Source: an uncultured Arenicella sp.
GTDB taxonomy: Bacteria; Pseudomonadota; Gammaproteobacteria; Arenicellales; Arenicellaceae
DNA length: 46,435 bases
Direction: 5' to 3'
Assembly: GCA_938045295.1 (NCBI GenBank)
Contig: CALINO010000005.1
Coordinates: 1-46,435, forward strand
A program made the position numbers and the translations under genes. The notes below the pieces were generated by a model. The model was not told where the DNA came from. It did no database searches and saw nothing but the letters and a program-made list of their open reading frames with translations. Shown piece by piece: positions 27,533 to 36,408 of the stretch (position 1 is its first letter; the number at the start of each line of letters is the position of its first letter).

Positions 27533-27561
27533 GTACTACTTACTTCAAAATATTTTGTCAA
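27533..27561 (-). promoter_or_regulatory. Candidate gltB promoter 2
   Basis: Minus-strand TTGACA (27561-27556, perfect -35), 17 bases, then TAGTAC (27538-27533, 3 of 6 to the -10 consensus). Points toward gltB with a leader of nearly 300 bases. Confidence 0.35.
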
Positions 27562-27592
27562 CGACACTATCCATCGACAAAAAAGGAGCCAT

Positions 27593-27621
27593 ATTATATG
27601 CCATCTCGAAGAGATAGTCAC
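27593..27621 (-). promoter_or_regulatory. Candidate gltB promoter 1
   Basis: Minus-strand GTGACT (27621-27616, 4 of 6), 17 bases, then a perfect TATAAT (27598-27593). It lies shortly after the aroK stop and points toward gltB, which would give a leader of about 350 bases. Confidence 0.45.
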
Positions 27622-27674
27622 GCATAGGCGAAATTAAAACTTACTAGAAGACATGAATCGCGCAGGCAAACCAA

Positions 27675-28178
27675 CTACTTATCCAGCGCCTCAACAATCT
27701 CATCAACCACCTTAGAAACCACTCTATCTCCAGAAACCACAATCAAGTCGGCTTCCTGCTCATAAAGCTCTCCACGCTCAGCCATGAGTTGCGCTAACTT
27801 CTCCTGCGCATCGACATTATCCAATAATGGTCGATTTTGATTCTTTTGCGTTCTTGAAAGCTGCGTTTCAATACTGGTCTTGAGATAAATCACAAAGCCT
27901 TTGCGAAGCATTATTCGATTTTCTTCGCTGGTGATCGCCCCGCCACCGGTTGCAAGCACAATACCCGCGCGATCGCACAGCTCCGAAAGCATTTTAGCTT
28001 CTCTTTTACGAAACCCTTCTTCGCCTTCAATATCAAAAATTGTTGAGATCGAGACTCCGCAACGATCCTCAATCATATGGTCAGAATCAACAAAATCCAA
28101 ACGAAGGCGCTTAGCAAGCTGCTTGCCAACCGTAGTTTTTCCTGAGCCCATAGGGCCTATAAGAATGATATTTTGCAT
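27675..28178 (-). CDS. aroK: Shikimate kinase AroK
   Basis: Phosphorylates shikimate at the 3-hydroxyl with ATP in the chorismate pathway. Walker A GPMGSGKTTVGK at residues 8-19, shikimate-binding DSDHMIE (D34) and FRKRE (R58), ATGGGA (Walker B-like Gly triplet) and the lid NQNRPLL. Length 167 aa is normal. It lies after pilQ but a terminator (28276-28302) stands between, so it probably has its own promoter in 28179-28275. The usual partner aroB does not follow it. Confidence 0.97.
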   Translation of the reverse strand: MQNIILIGPMGSGKTTVGKQLAKRLRLDFVDSDHMIEDRCGVSISTIFDIEGEEGFRKREAKMLSELCDRAGIVLATGGGAITSEENRIMLRKGFVIYLKTSIETQLSRTQKNQNRPLLDNVDAQEKLAQLMAERGELYEQEADLIVVSGDRVVSKVVDEIVEALDK

Positions 28179-28275
28179 AGTATTGCCGGAACCTCAAATA
28201 AGATTCTGTACTTTAAATAGGAGGCATTTTCAGCCTATGAACAGAAGACAGCCACACACCACTTCCACAAAAAGC

Positions 28276-28302
28276 AAAAGCAGGAGACTAGCCCCTGCTT
28301 TT
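28276..28302 (-). terminator. Terminator of the pilMNOPQ operon
   Basis: AAAAGCAGG (28276-28284) pairs with CCTGCTTTT (28294-28302) around a 9-base loop. On the minus strand the stem is followed by TTTTGCTTTTT. It lies 55 bases after the pilQ stop, before aroK. Confidence 0.8.
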
Positions 28303-28357
28303 AGCCAACGGGTTAGCAGGCACTGCCTACAACCAAACCCGCATAGTATAGTGATTG

Positions 28358-30598
28358 TTAGCCTAAATTCAATTTAGGACTGATAATTTTTGGCGTTAAG
28401 AAAATAAGCAACTCGGTTCTTTCTGAATTTCGAGTACGCTGCTTGAACAAATTACCCAAAATTGGAATATCACCCAATACTGGCACTTTAACTTCACCGT
28501 TAAATTCAGCCTCCTGATAAATACCACCGATCACCACAGTTTCGCCATTATCAGCGAGCACTTGGGTCTCGATTTCTTGCGTTCCCAATGTGGTTAATGT
28601 ACCAGTGGCTGAAATCAACTCATCTTGAATAATCTCCACATCTAAAATGATGCGATTATCCGGTGTAATCTGCGGCGTCACAATCAGCTCCAATTCAGCA
28701 TCGATTCGCTCAACTGAACCATTACCACCATCTCCACCAGGAACAGTCACAAACACCTCTTGACCCTGACTGATACGCGCCTCTCGTTGATTAGCTGTTA
28801 ATAAGCGAGGACTGGCAACAACCTTTCCTCGACCATCAGCTTCAAGCGCAGACAACTCAAGCGTGATTAGATGCGCAAAGCCAGTGCCTGCTCGAAACAA
28901 GTCAAACGCAAAAGAGGCCGGGATCTGTCCGGCTATAGTATTAGCCCCTAGATCAACACCCAAACCACCAGGCGTACCGCGAGAGCTATCAAAGATAAAC
29001 CCTGGCTCGTCGTCACTCCTCGAGTTTTGAAGAGTCTCCAAGCCCTCAGTACTACCACTTGTAACAAAGTCTCCAACATTCGAATCATTTGCACCAGGAA
29101 AACGAGCATTTTCAGTAATGCGTTGAAAGCCTAAACGCGCACCAAGTTCACGACTGAAGTTATCGTTAGCTTGCACAATTCGAGTTTCAATCAATACTTG
29201 CCTTACTGGCTTATCAAGCTTTGCAATTATTTCCCTTAAATCAACAATCTTCTCGGCCACATCTTGCACCAGCAAGCTATTGGTACGCTCATCAACAGTA
29301 ACACTGCCTCTCGCACTAAGCAGGGAATTTGTGTCTGTTTCGGTCGCATTACCTGCACCAGCAACCGCGGCAGCACCAGAGGGGATATTTCCTTGGCGGA
29401 CAACCTTAACCGACTTTATTACTTCAGCAATATCTTCGGCTTTTGCATAATTAATACGCAACACTTCAGTTACCAGTGGCGCGAACTCAGCAACAGTGGC
29501 TTTAGACTTCAACTCTTCTTCTTCAAACTGTTGTATTTCTTGATTCGGCGCAATCCAAATAACATTACCTTTCTTTCTTTGCCCTAGGCCTTTGGTGCGC
29601 AAAATAACATCCAAAGCTTGATCCCAAGGAACGTCCTTTAAATTGATCGTTATATCGCCTTGAACCGCATCGCTGGTTACAAAGTTAATACCCGTAAAAT
29701 CGGCAATAACGGCAAGCGCAGAACGCACATCAATATTTTGAAAATTAATAGACAGCCTTTCACCCTCAAACCCCAAAGCTAAATCTTCTTCATTTCTCTT
29801 ATCTTCATCCGTCTCTATAATCGGGTCAATAATCAAGGTAAACCTGCCACCAGATTGAAAGGAAAGGTGCTGATATTTGCCTTGAGGCACCACCACGATT
29901 CTCACATTATCGGCATTTTGAAACGAATCTACTTTCTTCACTGGAGTGGCAAAATCAGTCACATCCAAACTTTGCTCAAATTCTTTTGGCAAATTCACAC
30001 CAATCAAATCAACCACAATTTCGCCATCTCGCTCTCGTGTATCTACTGCGAAAGAGTCATCATTTAAATCAACGATCAATGTTCCACCGCCGGCTTCTGA
30101 GCGACGAAAATCAACATTTGAAACTGCTGTCTCAGGCACAACATCAGGGCGCTTAGCAAATGGCTTCGGTTTTACCACCGCACTAATATCAGCCTCATCC
30201 TTGAACACGGTAATCGAATAACCGTTATCACTTTCTTGCAATGAGTATCGTGCGGATTCATACAAATTAATGATAATTCGAGTACGATCAGAAGTTTCTA
30301 CAGCAACAACACTTTTCACCTTACCCGCTTCAACAAGAGTTTGAGCGGCAGCTAATTGACTCTGCATTCCGAAAAAGTCAAGAGCGATGCGCGCCGGCGT
30401 ATCAGTACTAAAGCTTCCTGGCTCAGCCAATGCGTCATCCGCCACAATATTGATCTGAACATTATCGCCACTGAGTTTGCTGTAAACAATATCGGTTAAG
30501 TTAGCCGCCACTGCAGTGCTGCTATACAAACCAACCGCTATTAGCACAACATGCCGAACGACATTTCTTGCCAGATTGGAAATTTGAATTGCTTTCAT
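28358..30598 (-). CDS. pilQ: Type IV pilus secretin PilQ
   Basis: Forms the multimeric outer-membrane pore through which the pilus passes. A signal peptide (VGLYSSTAVA) is followed by two AMIN domains that bind peptidoglycan (about 32-130 and 160-265), an STN/N0 domain (SINFQNIDVRSALAVIADFTG), a secretin N1 domain and the C-terminal secretin barrel (VLIETRIVQANDNFSRELG, VVIGGIYQEAEFNGEVKVPVLGDIPILGNLF). I chose ATG 30598 (746 aa) because AGGAAG lies seven bases upstream and the signal peptide is clean; ATG 30628 adds ten polar residues. Last gene of pilMNOPQ. Confidence 0.97.
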   Translation of the reverse strand: MKAIQISNLARNVVRHVVLIAVGLYSSTAVAANLTDIVYSKLSGDNVQINIVADDALAEPGSFSTDTPARIALDFFGMQSQLAAAQTLVEAGKVKSVVAVETSDRTRIIINLYESARYSLQESDNGYSITVFKDEADISAVVKPKPFAKRPDVVPETAVSNVDFRRSEAGGGTLIVDLNDDSFAVDTRERDGEIVVDLIGVNLPKEFEQSLDVTDFATPVKKVDSFQNADNVRIVVVPQGKYQHLSFQSGGRFTLIIDPIIETDEDKRNEEDLALGFEGERLSINFQNIDVRSALAVIADFTGINFVTSDAVQGDITINLKDVPWDQALDVILRTKGLGQRKKGNVIWIAPNQEIQQFEEEELKSKATVAEFAPLVTEVLRINYAKAEDIAEVIKSVKVVRQGNIPSGAAAVAGAGNATETDTNSLLSARGSVTVDERTNSLLVQDVAEKIVDLREIIAKLDKPVRQVLIETRIVQANDNFSRELGARLGFQRITENARFPGANDSNVGDFVTSGSTEGLETLQNSRSDDEPGFIFDSSRGTPGGLGVDLGANTIAGQIPASFAFDLFRAGTGFAHLITLELSALEADGRGKVVASPRLLTANQREARISQGQEVFVTVPGGDGGNGSVERIDAELELIVTPQITPDNRIILDVEIIQDELISATGTLTTLGTQEIETQVLADNGETVVIGGIYQEAEFNGEVKVPVLGDIPILGNLFKQRTRNSERTELLIFLTPKIISPKLNLG

Positions 30599-30620
30599 TA
30601 TTATACTTCCTGATTGATCT

Positions 30621-31169
30621 CTATTCATCTATAGTCACTTCCACTTCACGCGCCACCCAACGGCCAGCCGGATCCAACACCGTCTCCACCAACATCACGC
30701 GCTGCTCTTCCGGAAGAATTGCCGTAATCTTTCCATCATTTTGCCCCATATAACTGCCAATAGAGGCTAATACTGCGGTTCCCTCATTAGTTTTCACCAC
30801 CACATGAGGTACTCCCTGTTGCGTAATTGTTCCTACCATACGCAGAGCATCAAGCGGGAATTTTTCCAACGGCTGTCTTCGCCGATTAGAGTCCGGCCTA
30901 TTAGCACCATCAACACCACTACGACCACTCTCTCTCGAAGCAATATTGTCTACACCAAATGGATCATTTTCATCCGCACTAGAGTATTCAAAAGCCTTAA
31001 ACGGCGGAATTTCTGGCAAGGGTTCAATTTCAGGCTTTTTGTTTTTATGCTCATTCGCCACAAAACTTTCTAAATCCCTAAAATCACCACCCACACAGGC
31101 CTGCAAGACACAAACCAATGCCAGCACTACGATGTTTTTTAACATTCTATTACTAGTATTATTGAGCAT
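30621..31169 (-). CDS. pilP: Type IV pilus lipoprotein PilP
   Basis: Inner-membrane lipoprotein that links PilN/PilO to PilQ. The lipobox LQAC puts the lipidated cysteine at residue 25. A flexible proline-rich stretch follows (EIEPLPEIPPFK), then the beta-sandwich that binds PilQ (LDALRMVGTITQQGVPHVVVKTNEG, GKITAILPEEQRVMLVE). Length 182 aa is normal. ATG 31169 overlaps pilO by 11 bases; a second ATG at 31145 is possible. Confidence 0.95.
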   Translation of the reverse strand: MLNNTSNRMLKNIVVLALVCVLQACVGGDFRDLESFVANEHKNKKPEIEPLPEIPPFKAFEYSSADENDPFGVDNIASRESGRSGVDGANRPDSNRRRQPLEKFPLDALRMVGTITQQGVPHVVVKTNEGTAVLASIGSYMGQNDGKITAILPEEQRVMLVETVLDPAGRWVAREVEVTIDE

Positions 31170-31752
31170 TGCTTTCTTCTATATAGTGATATGTTTTCGT
31201 AATAGCTTCAATATTCAACTCATTACCATCAGAGCCACGAGTTAATTTGAAATTATCCACGTTAATGATTCTCTGCAATGCAGCAATGTCACTAATAAAT
31301 CCCGCGACCTGATGATAGGTACCAGTGGCTTTTATATTGACCAATTTTTCTGCATAAAAATCTTTTTCAATCGTATTGCCCGGCTTTATTTGCTGGAATA
31401 ACAAACCTCTAGACAAACCAGCCTGAGTCATATCAATTAATAAATCGGGTATTTCACTCTCATTTGGAAGCTGTTTCAACAAAACACCAAAGGTTTCTTC
31501 AGCTTCAACCATTTGCAACTTATAAGCCTCAAGATTAACCGCTAAAGCCTTTTTATCAGAATAGGTTTTCTTCAACTGCGGCTCTTTACGCTCAACCACT
31601 TGCAACTCAGCCCTTTGCTTTTTAATAATAAAATGATACCCAGCACCCACCAACAAAACACCTAGCAAAAACGCCAAGAACAGCTTGACACGACGAGTAG
31701 CTGACCCGATATCATTTACATCAAAACTTTTTAATTCTTCTATTATGCCCAT
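31159..31752 (-). CDS. pilO: Type IV pilus assembly protein PilO
   Basis: Bitopic inner-membrane protein that pairs with PilN in the pilus alignment complex. A short cytoplasmic tail (SFDVNDIGSATRRVK) leads into one membrane helix (LFLAFLLGVLLVGAGYHFII), a periplasmic coiled coil and a ferredoxin-like domain (ATGTYHQVAGFISDIAALQRIINVDNF). 197 aa. It lies 36 bases after pilN and overlaps pilP. Confidence 0.96.
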   Translation of the reverse strand: MGIIEELKSFDVNDIGSATRRVKLFLAFLLGVLLVGAGYHFIIKKQRAELQVVERKEPQLKKTYSDKKALAVNLEAYKLQMVEAEETFGVLLKQLPNESEIPDLLIDMTQAGLSRGLLFQQIKPGNTIEKDFYAEKLVNIKATGTYHQVAGFISDIAALQRIINVDNFKLTRGSDGNELNIEAITKTYHYIEESNAQ

Positions 31753-31788
31753 AGTGATATTTTTATTAGTCGACGAAAACTCTTAATA

Positions 31789-32364
31789 TTAGAGGTTTTC
31801 TATTGCATTTGCGCCACTTTGATCTTTGCGCTCTTCTTGAACACTCATATTAAACTCACTAATTAAAGCTCCGTTTTGATCAACGACATCCACCACTTTC
31901 AAGTTGGCCCCATCAAACCAGTCCGAAGCATCCAAACTTCTCATCAAAGCTGAAACCCGACCATTAGATTGAGCCTTACCTTTAATTTCAAAACCTGCAG
32001 CGCCTTTACTGACACTTTCATAATAAATTCCAGCAGGAAGCTTATTAGCCAAGTCATCAAACACATGCACAATCTGCGAACGATTACTCTGAAGAGTTTG
32101 GATTACTTCCATTCTTGCCAATAAGGCGTCGCGCTTATCTTTAAGCGTTTCTATTTCCTTAATGACTTTGGACAATTTATTGATTTCTGTCTCTAAGTAG
32201 CGATTTCGCTCTTGTTGATACTCTATGCGCATGTCCATAATGGTTTTGCCAGCAAACACGAGCAATCCCGCCAACAGCCATATCCCCACACACATAACCA
32301 GCGTGGCTTTATTGCGCTCTTGACGTTGCGCCTCTCGCCAAGGCAGTAAGTTAATATTCGCCAT
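31789..32364 (-). CDS. pilN: Type IV pilus assembly protein PilN
   Basis: The N-terminal NINLLPWREAQRQER is the conserved peptide that docks in PilM. It is followed by a membrane helix (CVGIWLLAGLLVFAGKTIM), a periplasmic coiled coil rich in Glu, Lys and Leu, and a ferredoxin-like domain that pairs with PilO. 191 aa. Its ATG overlaps the pilM stop by one base (TAATG), and GAGAGG lies upstream, so the two are coupled. Confidence 0.96.
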   Translation of the reverse strand: MANINLLPWREAQRQERNKATLVMCVGIWLLAGLLVFAGKTIMDMRIEYQQERNRYLETEINKLSKVIKEIETLKDKRDALLARMEVIQTLQSNRSQIVHVFDDLANKLPAGIYYESVSKGAAGFEIKGKAQSNGRVSALMRSLDASDWFDGANLKVVDVVDQNGALISEFNMSVQEERKDQSGANAIENL

Positions 32365-33413
32365 TAGCCCAAACCTCTCAGAGATAAACCGTACGCCGTC
32401 GACAATGCCGGAGCTTTTGTCACAATGGCATCACGGCGAAACTGAACATTAGCATCCGAAAACGGATTCAATATCGACACCTTTGATCGCAACTTCAACT
32501 CTAGATCACCGGCCAAACCAGCCAGCCCACAACAAGCCCCGGTTAACACCACACTGTCAATATTGGAGTGCGAGCTTGATGAATAGAAAAACTGCAATGC
32601 ACGACTGACTTCCTGCTTCAACATCTCCACAAAAGGGTCTTGCACTGTTTGTAAAAAGTCAGCCGGCGGTTGAGGTGAGTTTAGCAACTCTTCAGCCTCA
32701 TCCGCGGAAATACCGTATTCTTTACGAATCAATTTAACCAACTGAGCCGCACCAAAGTTTTGATGCCGCGAATAAAGCACTTTTTCATTATCCACGATCA
32801 TTAAATGGCTGCTTGATGAACCTATATCAAAAACGGCCACTGGCTCTTTCGAATTCGGAGACAAACTATTTTGCGAGCGATACACTCGCTCTAAAGCATA
32901 GGTGTCAATATCCACGTACTCTAAAGACAAATCCATGCTCTCGATCAAGTCTACGTAATCTTCAACAACGCTTCGTCGACACGCCACTAACAAAACATCA
33001 TCTTCATTCTCAGTGGTAGCTGAAGGGCCTAACACCTCAAAATCAAGATTAACCTCTTCAATGGGGTAAGGAATAAAGTGTAAAGCCTCAATGCTAATTT
33101 GCTCTTCAAGCTCAACTTCACGCATACCAGAAGGCATACCCAACACTTTAGTAATCGCATGAGAAGACGACACGGCAACCGCGACATTATCACTCTTAAC
33201 ACCGGCACTCACCAACAAGCCAGACAAGGTATCTGCGACAAGCTCAGAGTTGGCAATGGCATTTTCCGAAAACGCACCCGACGGCAAGGCGGCAACACCC
33301 CACGCCACAACCTTAGGGTTCACTTTATTTCCAGCCAGTTCCACCACTTTTATCGAGTGCGTCCCGATATCGATACCAACAACTGACTTAGATTTGGAGC
33401 TGAAAAGTTTCAA
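32364..33413 (-). CDS. pilM: Type IV pilus actin-like ATPase PilM
   Basis: Cytoplasmic actin/FtsA-like protein that binds the PilN N-terminus. Nucleotide-binding motifs are VVGIDIGTHSIKVVEL, AVFDIGSSSSHLMIV and VVLTGACCGLAGL. 349 aa. The start codon is TTG at 33413, supported by a strong GGAGG four bases upstream; no better ATG exists nearby. First gene of pilMNOPQ, divergent from mrcA. Confidence 0.96.
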   Translation of the reverse strand: MKLFSSKSKSVVGIDIGTHSIKVVELAGNKVNPKVVAWGVAALPSGAFSENAIANSELVADTLSGLLVSAGVKSDNVAVAVSSSHAITKVLGMPSGMREVELEEQISIEALHFIPYPIEEVNLDFEVLGPSATTENEDDVLLVACRRSVVEDYVDLIESMDLSLEYVDIDTYALERVYRSQNSLSPNSKEPVAVFDIGSSSSHLMIVDNEKVLYSRHQNFGAAQLVKLIRKEYGISADEAEELLNSPQPPADFLQTVQDPFVEMLKQEVSRALQFFYSSSSHSNIDSVVLTGACCGLAGLAGDLELKLRSKVSILNPFSDANVQFRRDAIVTKAPALSTAYGLSLRGLG

Positions 33414-33569
33414 GAAACCTCCATATAAAACCGATATTTATATTGTTTTTATAATCACTTACCTTAAAGTCTAACCAACCCGAGCGAATAATGCCACACT
33501 TCTATTTAGGAAAATGCACAATTAATATATTATTCGCATTAACTTACACTTTTTAATTATTTCGGCATT
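33414..33569. promoter_or_regulatory. Divergent promoter region of pilM and mrcA
   Basis: 156 bp of very AT-rich DNA with a perfect 9-bp inverted repeat, GCGAATAAT at 33484-33492 and ATTATTCGC at 33529-33537, whose centres are 45 bp apart. The position is right for control of both directions. I could not choose -35/-10 pairs with confidence. Confidence 0.45.
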
Positions 33570-36272
33570 TTGAATAAGACCAAGCCCTGGTTGCGCTTAA
33601 CAACCACCATTAGCGCCTTTTTTTCATTAGGTCTTATTATAGGCACATTTGCCATCTTGCAATTTAGCAAAGGCCTTCCTGACTCCAACGGAATTAGAGA
33701 AATAGAGCTAAAGGTGCCGCTGCGCGTGTACTCGGCTGATGGCTTACTAATCAGCGAGTTTGGCAGCGAACGCCGCATACCCATTGACTATGACGACACT
33801 CCTCAAGCCTTAATTAATGCGGTATTAGCCAGCGAAGACGACAACTTCTTCAACCATACTGGAATTGACGCACTTGGGTTAGTGCGCGCCGCCATGGCAA
33901 ACTTCAGTAGCGGCCGCTCAGGCCAAGGCGCCAGCACGATCACCATGCAGGTGGCTCGCAACTTTTATTTAACCCCCGAAAAGACTTATACCCGCAAAAT
34001 AAAAGAAATATTGCTTGCCATCAGGCTTGAGCAAACTCTTGAAAAAGAAGAAATTTTATCTTTATATTTAAACAAAATCTTTCTTGGCCACCGCGCTTAC
34101 GGCTTTGGCGCAGCCGCAGAAACGTATTACGGAAAACCACTGCATGAATTGAGCTTGGCGCAAACCGCCATGCTGGCAGGCCTACCCAAAGCCCCATCAA
34201 GCTATAACCCAATACGAAACCCGGAACGCGCGTTAATTCGTCGAGATTACGTCTTAAAGCGAATGCACTCTCTTGAATGGATTACACCACAAGCCTACCA
34301 ACAGGCACTAAGTGCGCCTGTAACCGCCAAAAAACACGCCAGAGAAACCGGCTTGGATGCGCCTTACATTGCCGAAATGGTGCGCGGCCAGCTGATTGAA
34401 CAGTATGGCGAAAATGTCTATTGGCAAGGCCTGAATGTATACACCACCATTGACTCTAAAAACCAGTTGGCCGCCAGAGATGCACTCAGGGCTGGCTTAC
34501 AAGCCTACGACAAGCGTCACGGCTACCGAGGCCCGGCAACAAAACTCAAACTAGATGAAATCGACCTCAATGATGATCAGGTAACAGCAAAACTGGAAGG
34601 GTTACTGATTAACCAACCCGACAGTCGAGAGCAAACCCCCGCCATCGTACTCGAAACTCAAAGCTCATCTAAAGGCGGCATAGCAAAGCTATGGTCACGC
34701 CAAGCGGGCTTCATCACACTGAATTTCAAAGACACCAAATGGGCAAAGAAGCATATTAATGCCAATAGAAAGGGAGCCGCACCAACAAAAATAGACGACG
34801 TCATGCAAAAAGGCGACGTTATTTACATAAAAAACACACCCACGGCGGATAACGAAGAAAACTGGCAACTGACGCAACTGCCGGCAATTAGCGGTGCTCT
34901 CATTTCACTTGATCCAAACTCTGGCGCCATCATCTCATTAATCGGTGGCTACGATTTCTTTCTTAATAAATACAATCGAGCCACTCAATCCATTCGTCAA
35001 CCTGGGTCAAACATAAAGCCCTTCATATACTCCGCATCACTGGAAAAAGGCTTCACCCCGTCAAGCTTAATAAGCGGCGCTCCGATTGTTCTTACCGACC
35101 CGACTCATGGAACACGCTGGCGACCGCAAAATTACAGTGGCAAGTTTTTTGGCCCCACCCGCATGCGCGAAGCCTTAAGCAAGTCAATGAATTTGGTTTC
35201 AATCCGCTTACTTCGCTCTATTGGGATCGAGTTTGCGCGTGATTATTGCGCTCGCTTTGGCATCGACATGTCACGCTTTTCAAGATCATTGACCATGGCT
35301 TTAGGCTCCGGTGGTGCAAAACCCATTGAGGTGATTTCAGCATATTCCGTACTTGCTAATGGTGGCTACAAAGTAAACCCTTACTTCATAGAGCGCATTA
35401 CTGATCGCAATGACGACGTAATATACGAAGCCCCTAAACCCATTTTCTGCGATGACTGCTTTGCTGAATACTTAAGCAAGCCTGTCATTGAAGACGAAAC
35501 CAGCACTCCTTTTTCAACCTCAGAAGAAGACACAGAACAAACCGCGGACAACCCACTTGACGAAATTCAAGCAAGTTCAGAAGACACGATTGACAATTCA
35601 AAAGACAACGAAACCTACTCGGCTCCACGCGTCATGCCCCACGCCAACAACTATTTAACCGTCAGCATGCTAAAAGACGCCGTTAAATATGGAACCGCGC
35701 GCAAAGCACTGCGCTTGGAGCGCCCGGACATTGCCGGCAAAACTGGCACTACTAACGACTATGTTGACGCATGGTTCACTGGTTTCAATTCCAGCGTGGT
35801 CACCACTGTTTGGGTAGGGTTTGATCAGCCCAGAAGCATGGGGCGCGGGGAAGCGGGAAGCGTTGCCGCACTGCCAATATGGATTGACTACATGAAGACC
35901 GGGCTTGAAGGCGTGCCCATTGATACCGAAGAAATGCCAGCGTATATAGAGCAAGGGCATGTAAATCGCAGCACTGGAGCTCGCACTATTGAAGAAGACC
36001 CAATGGCCAGCCCAGAGCTGTTTGTCGTGAACGAGCTCACACCAGAATACGCCTTAGCCGAACAACTTGGCTTAAACGCAATAACAGAAATCGACCCGAC
36101 TAATATCGAGGCAAACGCCGGAGAAAATACGAACTCTGAGCATTCAGAATACGGTGAGTTCGCGCCAAATTCTGGGCAAACTCAAGACGCCGATCAGACT
36201 AATACGCCGAATATTCCGACTCAAGAAAGAATCATCATAGAAGATGAAAGCGAAACCGAAGGACTTTTCTGA
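33570..36272 (+). CDS. mrcA: Penicillin-binding protein 1A (bifunctional peptidoglycan synthase)
   Basis: Class A PBP (900 aa). One membrane helix at about 10-31, then a GT51 glycosyltransferase domain (catalytic E89 in ASEDDNFFNHTG; QGASTITMQVARN; SLYLNKIFLG), an OB-like insert and a transpeptidase domain with S480-x-x-K (GSNIK), SMN in SKSMNL and K724-T-G in AGKTGTTND. An acidic Ser/Thr/Glu-rich insert of about 50 residues lies between the SxN and KTG motifs (35485-35650), and the tail is long and acidic (36096-36269). The start is TTG at 33570: the frame is closed upstream at 33540 and the first ATG comes only inside the GT51 domain. Divergent from pilM, as in Pseudomonas. Confidence 0.95.
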   Translation: MNKTKPWLRLTTTISAFFSLGLIIGTFAILQFSKGLPDSNGIREIELKVPLRVYSADGLLISEFGSERRIPIDYDDTPQALINAVLASEDDNFFNHTGIDALGLVRAAMANFSSGRSGQGASTITMQVARNFYLTPEKTYTRKIKEILLAIRLEQTLEKEEILSLYLNKIFLGHRAYGFGAAAETYYGKPLHELSLAQTAMLAGLPKAPSSYNPIRNPERALIRRDYVLKRMHSLEWITPQAYQQALSAPVTAKKHARETGLDAPYIAEMVRGQLIEQYGENVYWQGLNVYTTIDSKNQLAARDALRAGLQAYDKRHGYRGPATKLKLDEIDLNDDQVTAKLEGLLINQPDSREQTPAIVLETQSSSKGGIAKLWSRQAGFITLNFKDTKWAKKHINANRKGAAPTKIDDVMQKGDVIYIKNTPTADNEENWQLTQLPAISGALISLDPNSGAIISLIGGYDFFLNKYNRATQSIRQPGSNIKPFIYSASLEKGFTPSSLISGAPIVLTDPTHGTRWRPQNYSGKFFGPTRMREALSKSMNLVSIRLLRSIGIEFARDYCARFGIDMSRFSRSLTMALGSGGAKPIEVISAYSVLANGGYKVNPYFIERITDRNDDVIYEAPKPIFCDDCFAEYLSKPVIEDETSTPFSTSEEDTEQTADNPLDEIQASSEDTIDNSKDNETYSAPRVMPHANNYLTVSMLKDAVKYGTARKALRLERPDIAGKTGTTNDYVDAWFTGFNSSVVTTVWVGFDQPRSMGRGEAGSVAALPIWIDYMKTGLEGVPIDTEEMPAYIEQGHVNRSTGARTIEEDPMASPELFVVNELTPEYALAEQLGLNAITEIDPTNIEANAGENTNSEHSEYGEFAPNSGQTQDADQTNTPNIPTQERIIIEDESETEGLF

Positions 36273-36361
36273 ATAAGCTAAGGATTTTCTAAGCGAGCTA
36301 AGGGCTATTCCAAGCAAGTTATTGCGCAAACAAAAGCTCTAACTAAAGACCAAGAAACACA

Positions 36362-36388
36362 GCACCGCCGCTTAGAGTTTGGCGGTGC
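36362..36388. terminator. Hairpin between convergent mrcA and topA
   Basis: GCACCGCC (36362-36369) pairs perfectly with GGCGGTGC (36381-36388) around an 11-base loop. It lies between the two stop codons and could act on both strands, though neither side has a clear T-tract. Confidence 0.45.
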
Positions 36389-36408
36389 ACAAGGAAGCAG
36401 CCTTGGTG

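Larger units (their letters stand above)
27234..27674. other. 441-bp gene-free region between aroK and gltB
   Basis: No coding sequence that I trust. It holds two promoter-like pairs on the minus strand and an interrupted palindrome at 27368-27389 (CGCA-CA-TAATGCATTA-CA-TGCG). A 50-codon plus-strand ORF (27465-27617) has no good start signal. In Pseudomonas-type genomes aroB and a SPOR-domain gene lie in this slot; I see no remnant of either. Confidence 0.6.

Noticed and set aside
27465-27617. 50-codon plus-strand ORF in the aroK-gltB gap
   Set aside because: No good ribosome-binding site, no recognisable family, and it overlaps minus-strand promoter-like sites.
27551-27627. Tiny ORFs (9 codons plus strand with GGAG; 24 codons minus strand)
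   Set aside because: The GGAG is the complement of a T-rich stretch behind the minus-strand TATAAT. Neither peptide shows leader-peptide features such as repeated regulatory codons.
27234-27674. Possible aroB or SPOR-domain pseudogene
   Set aside because: I read the gltB-sense strand by eye and saw no recognisable AroB or SPOR motif, so I call it gene-free rather than a pseudogene.
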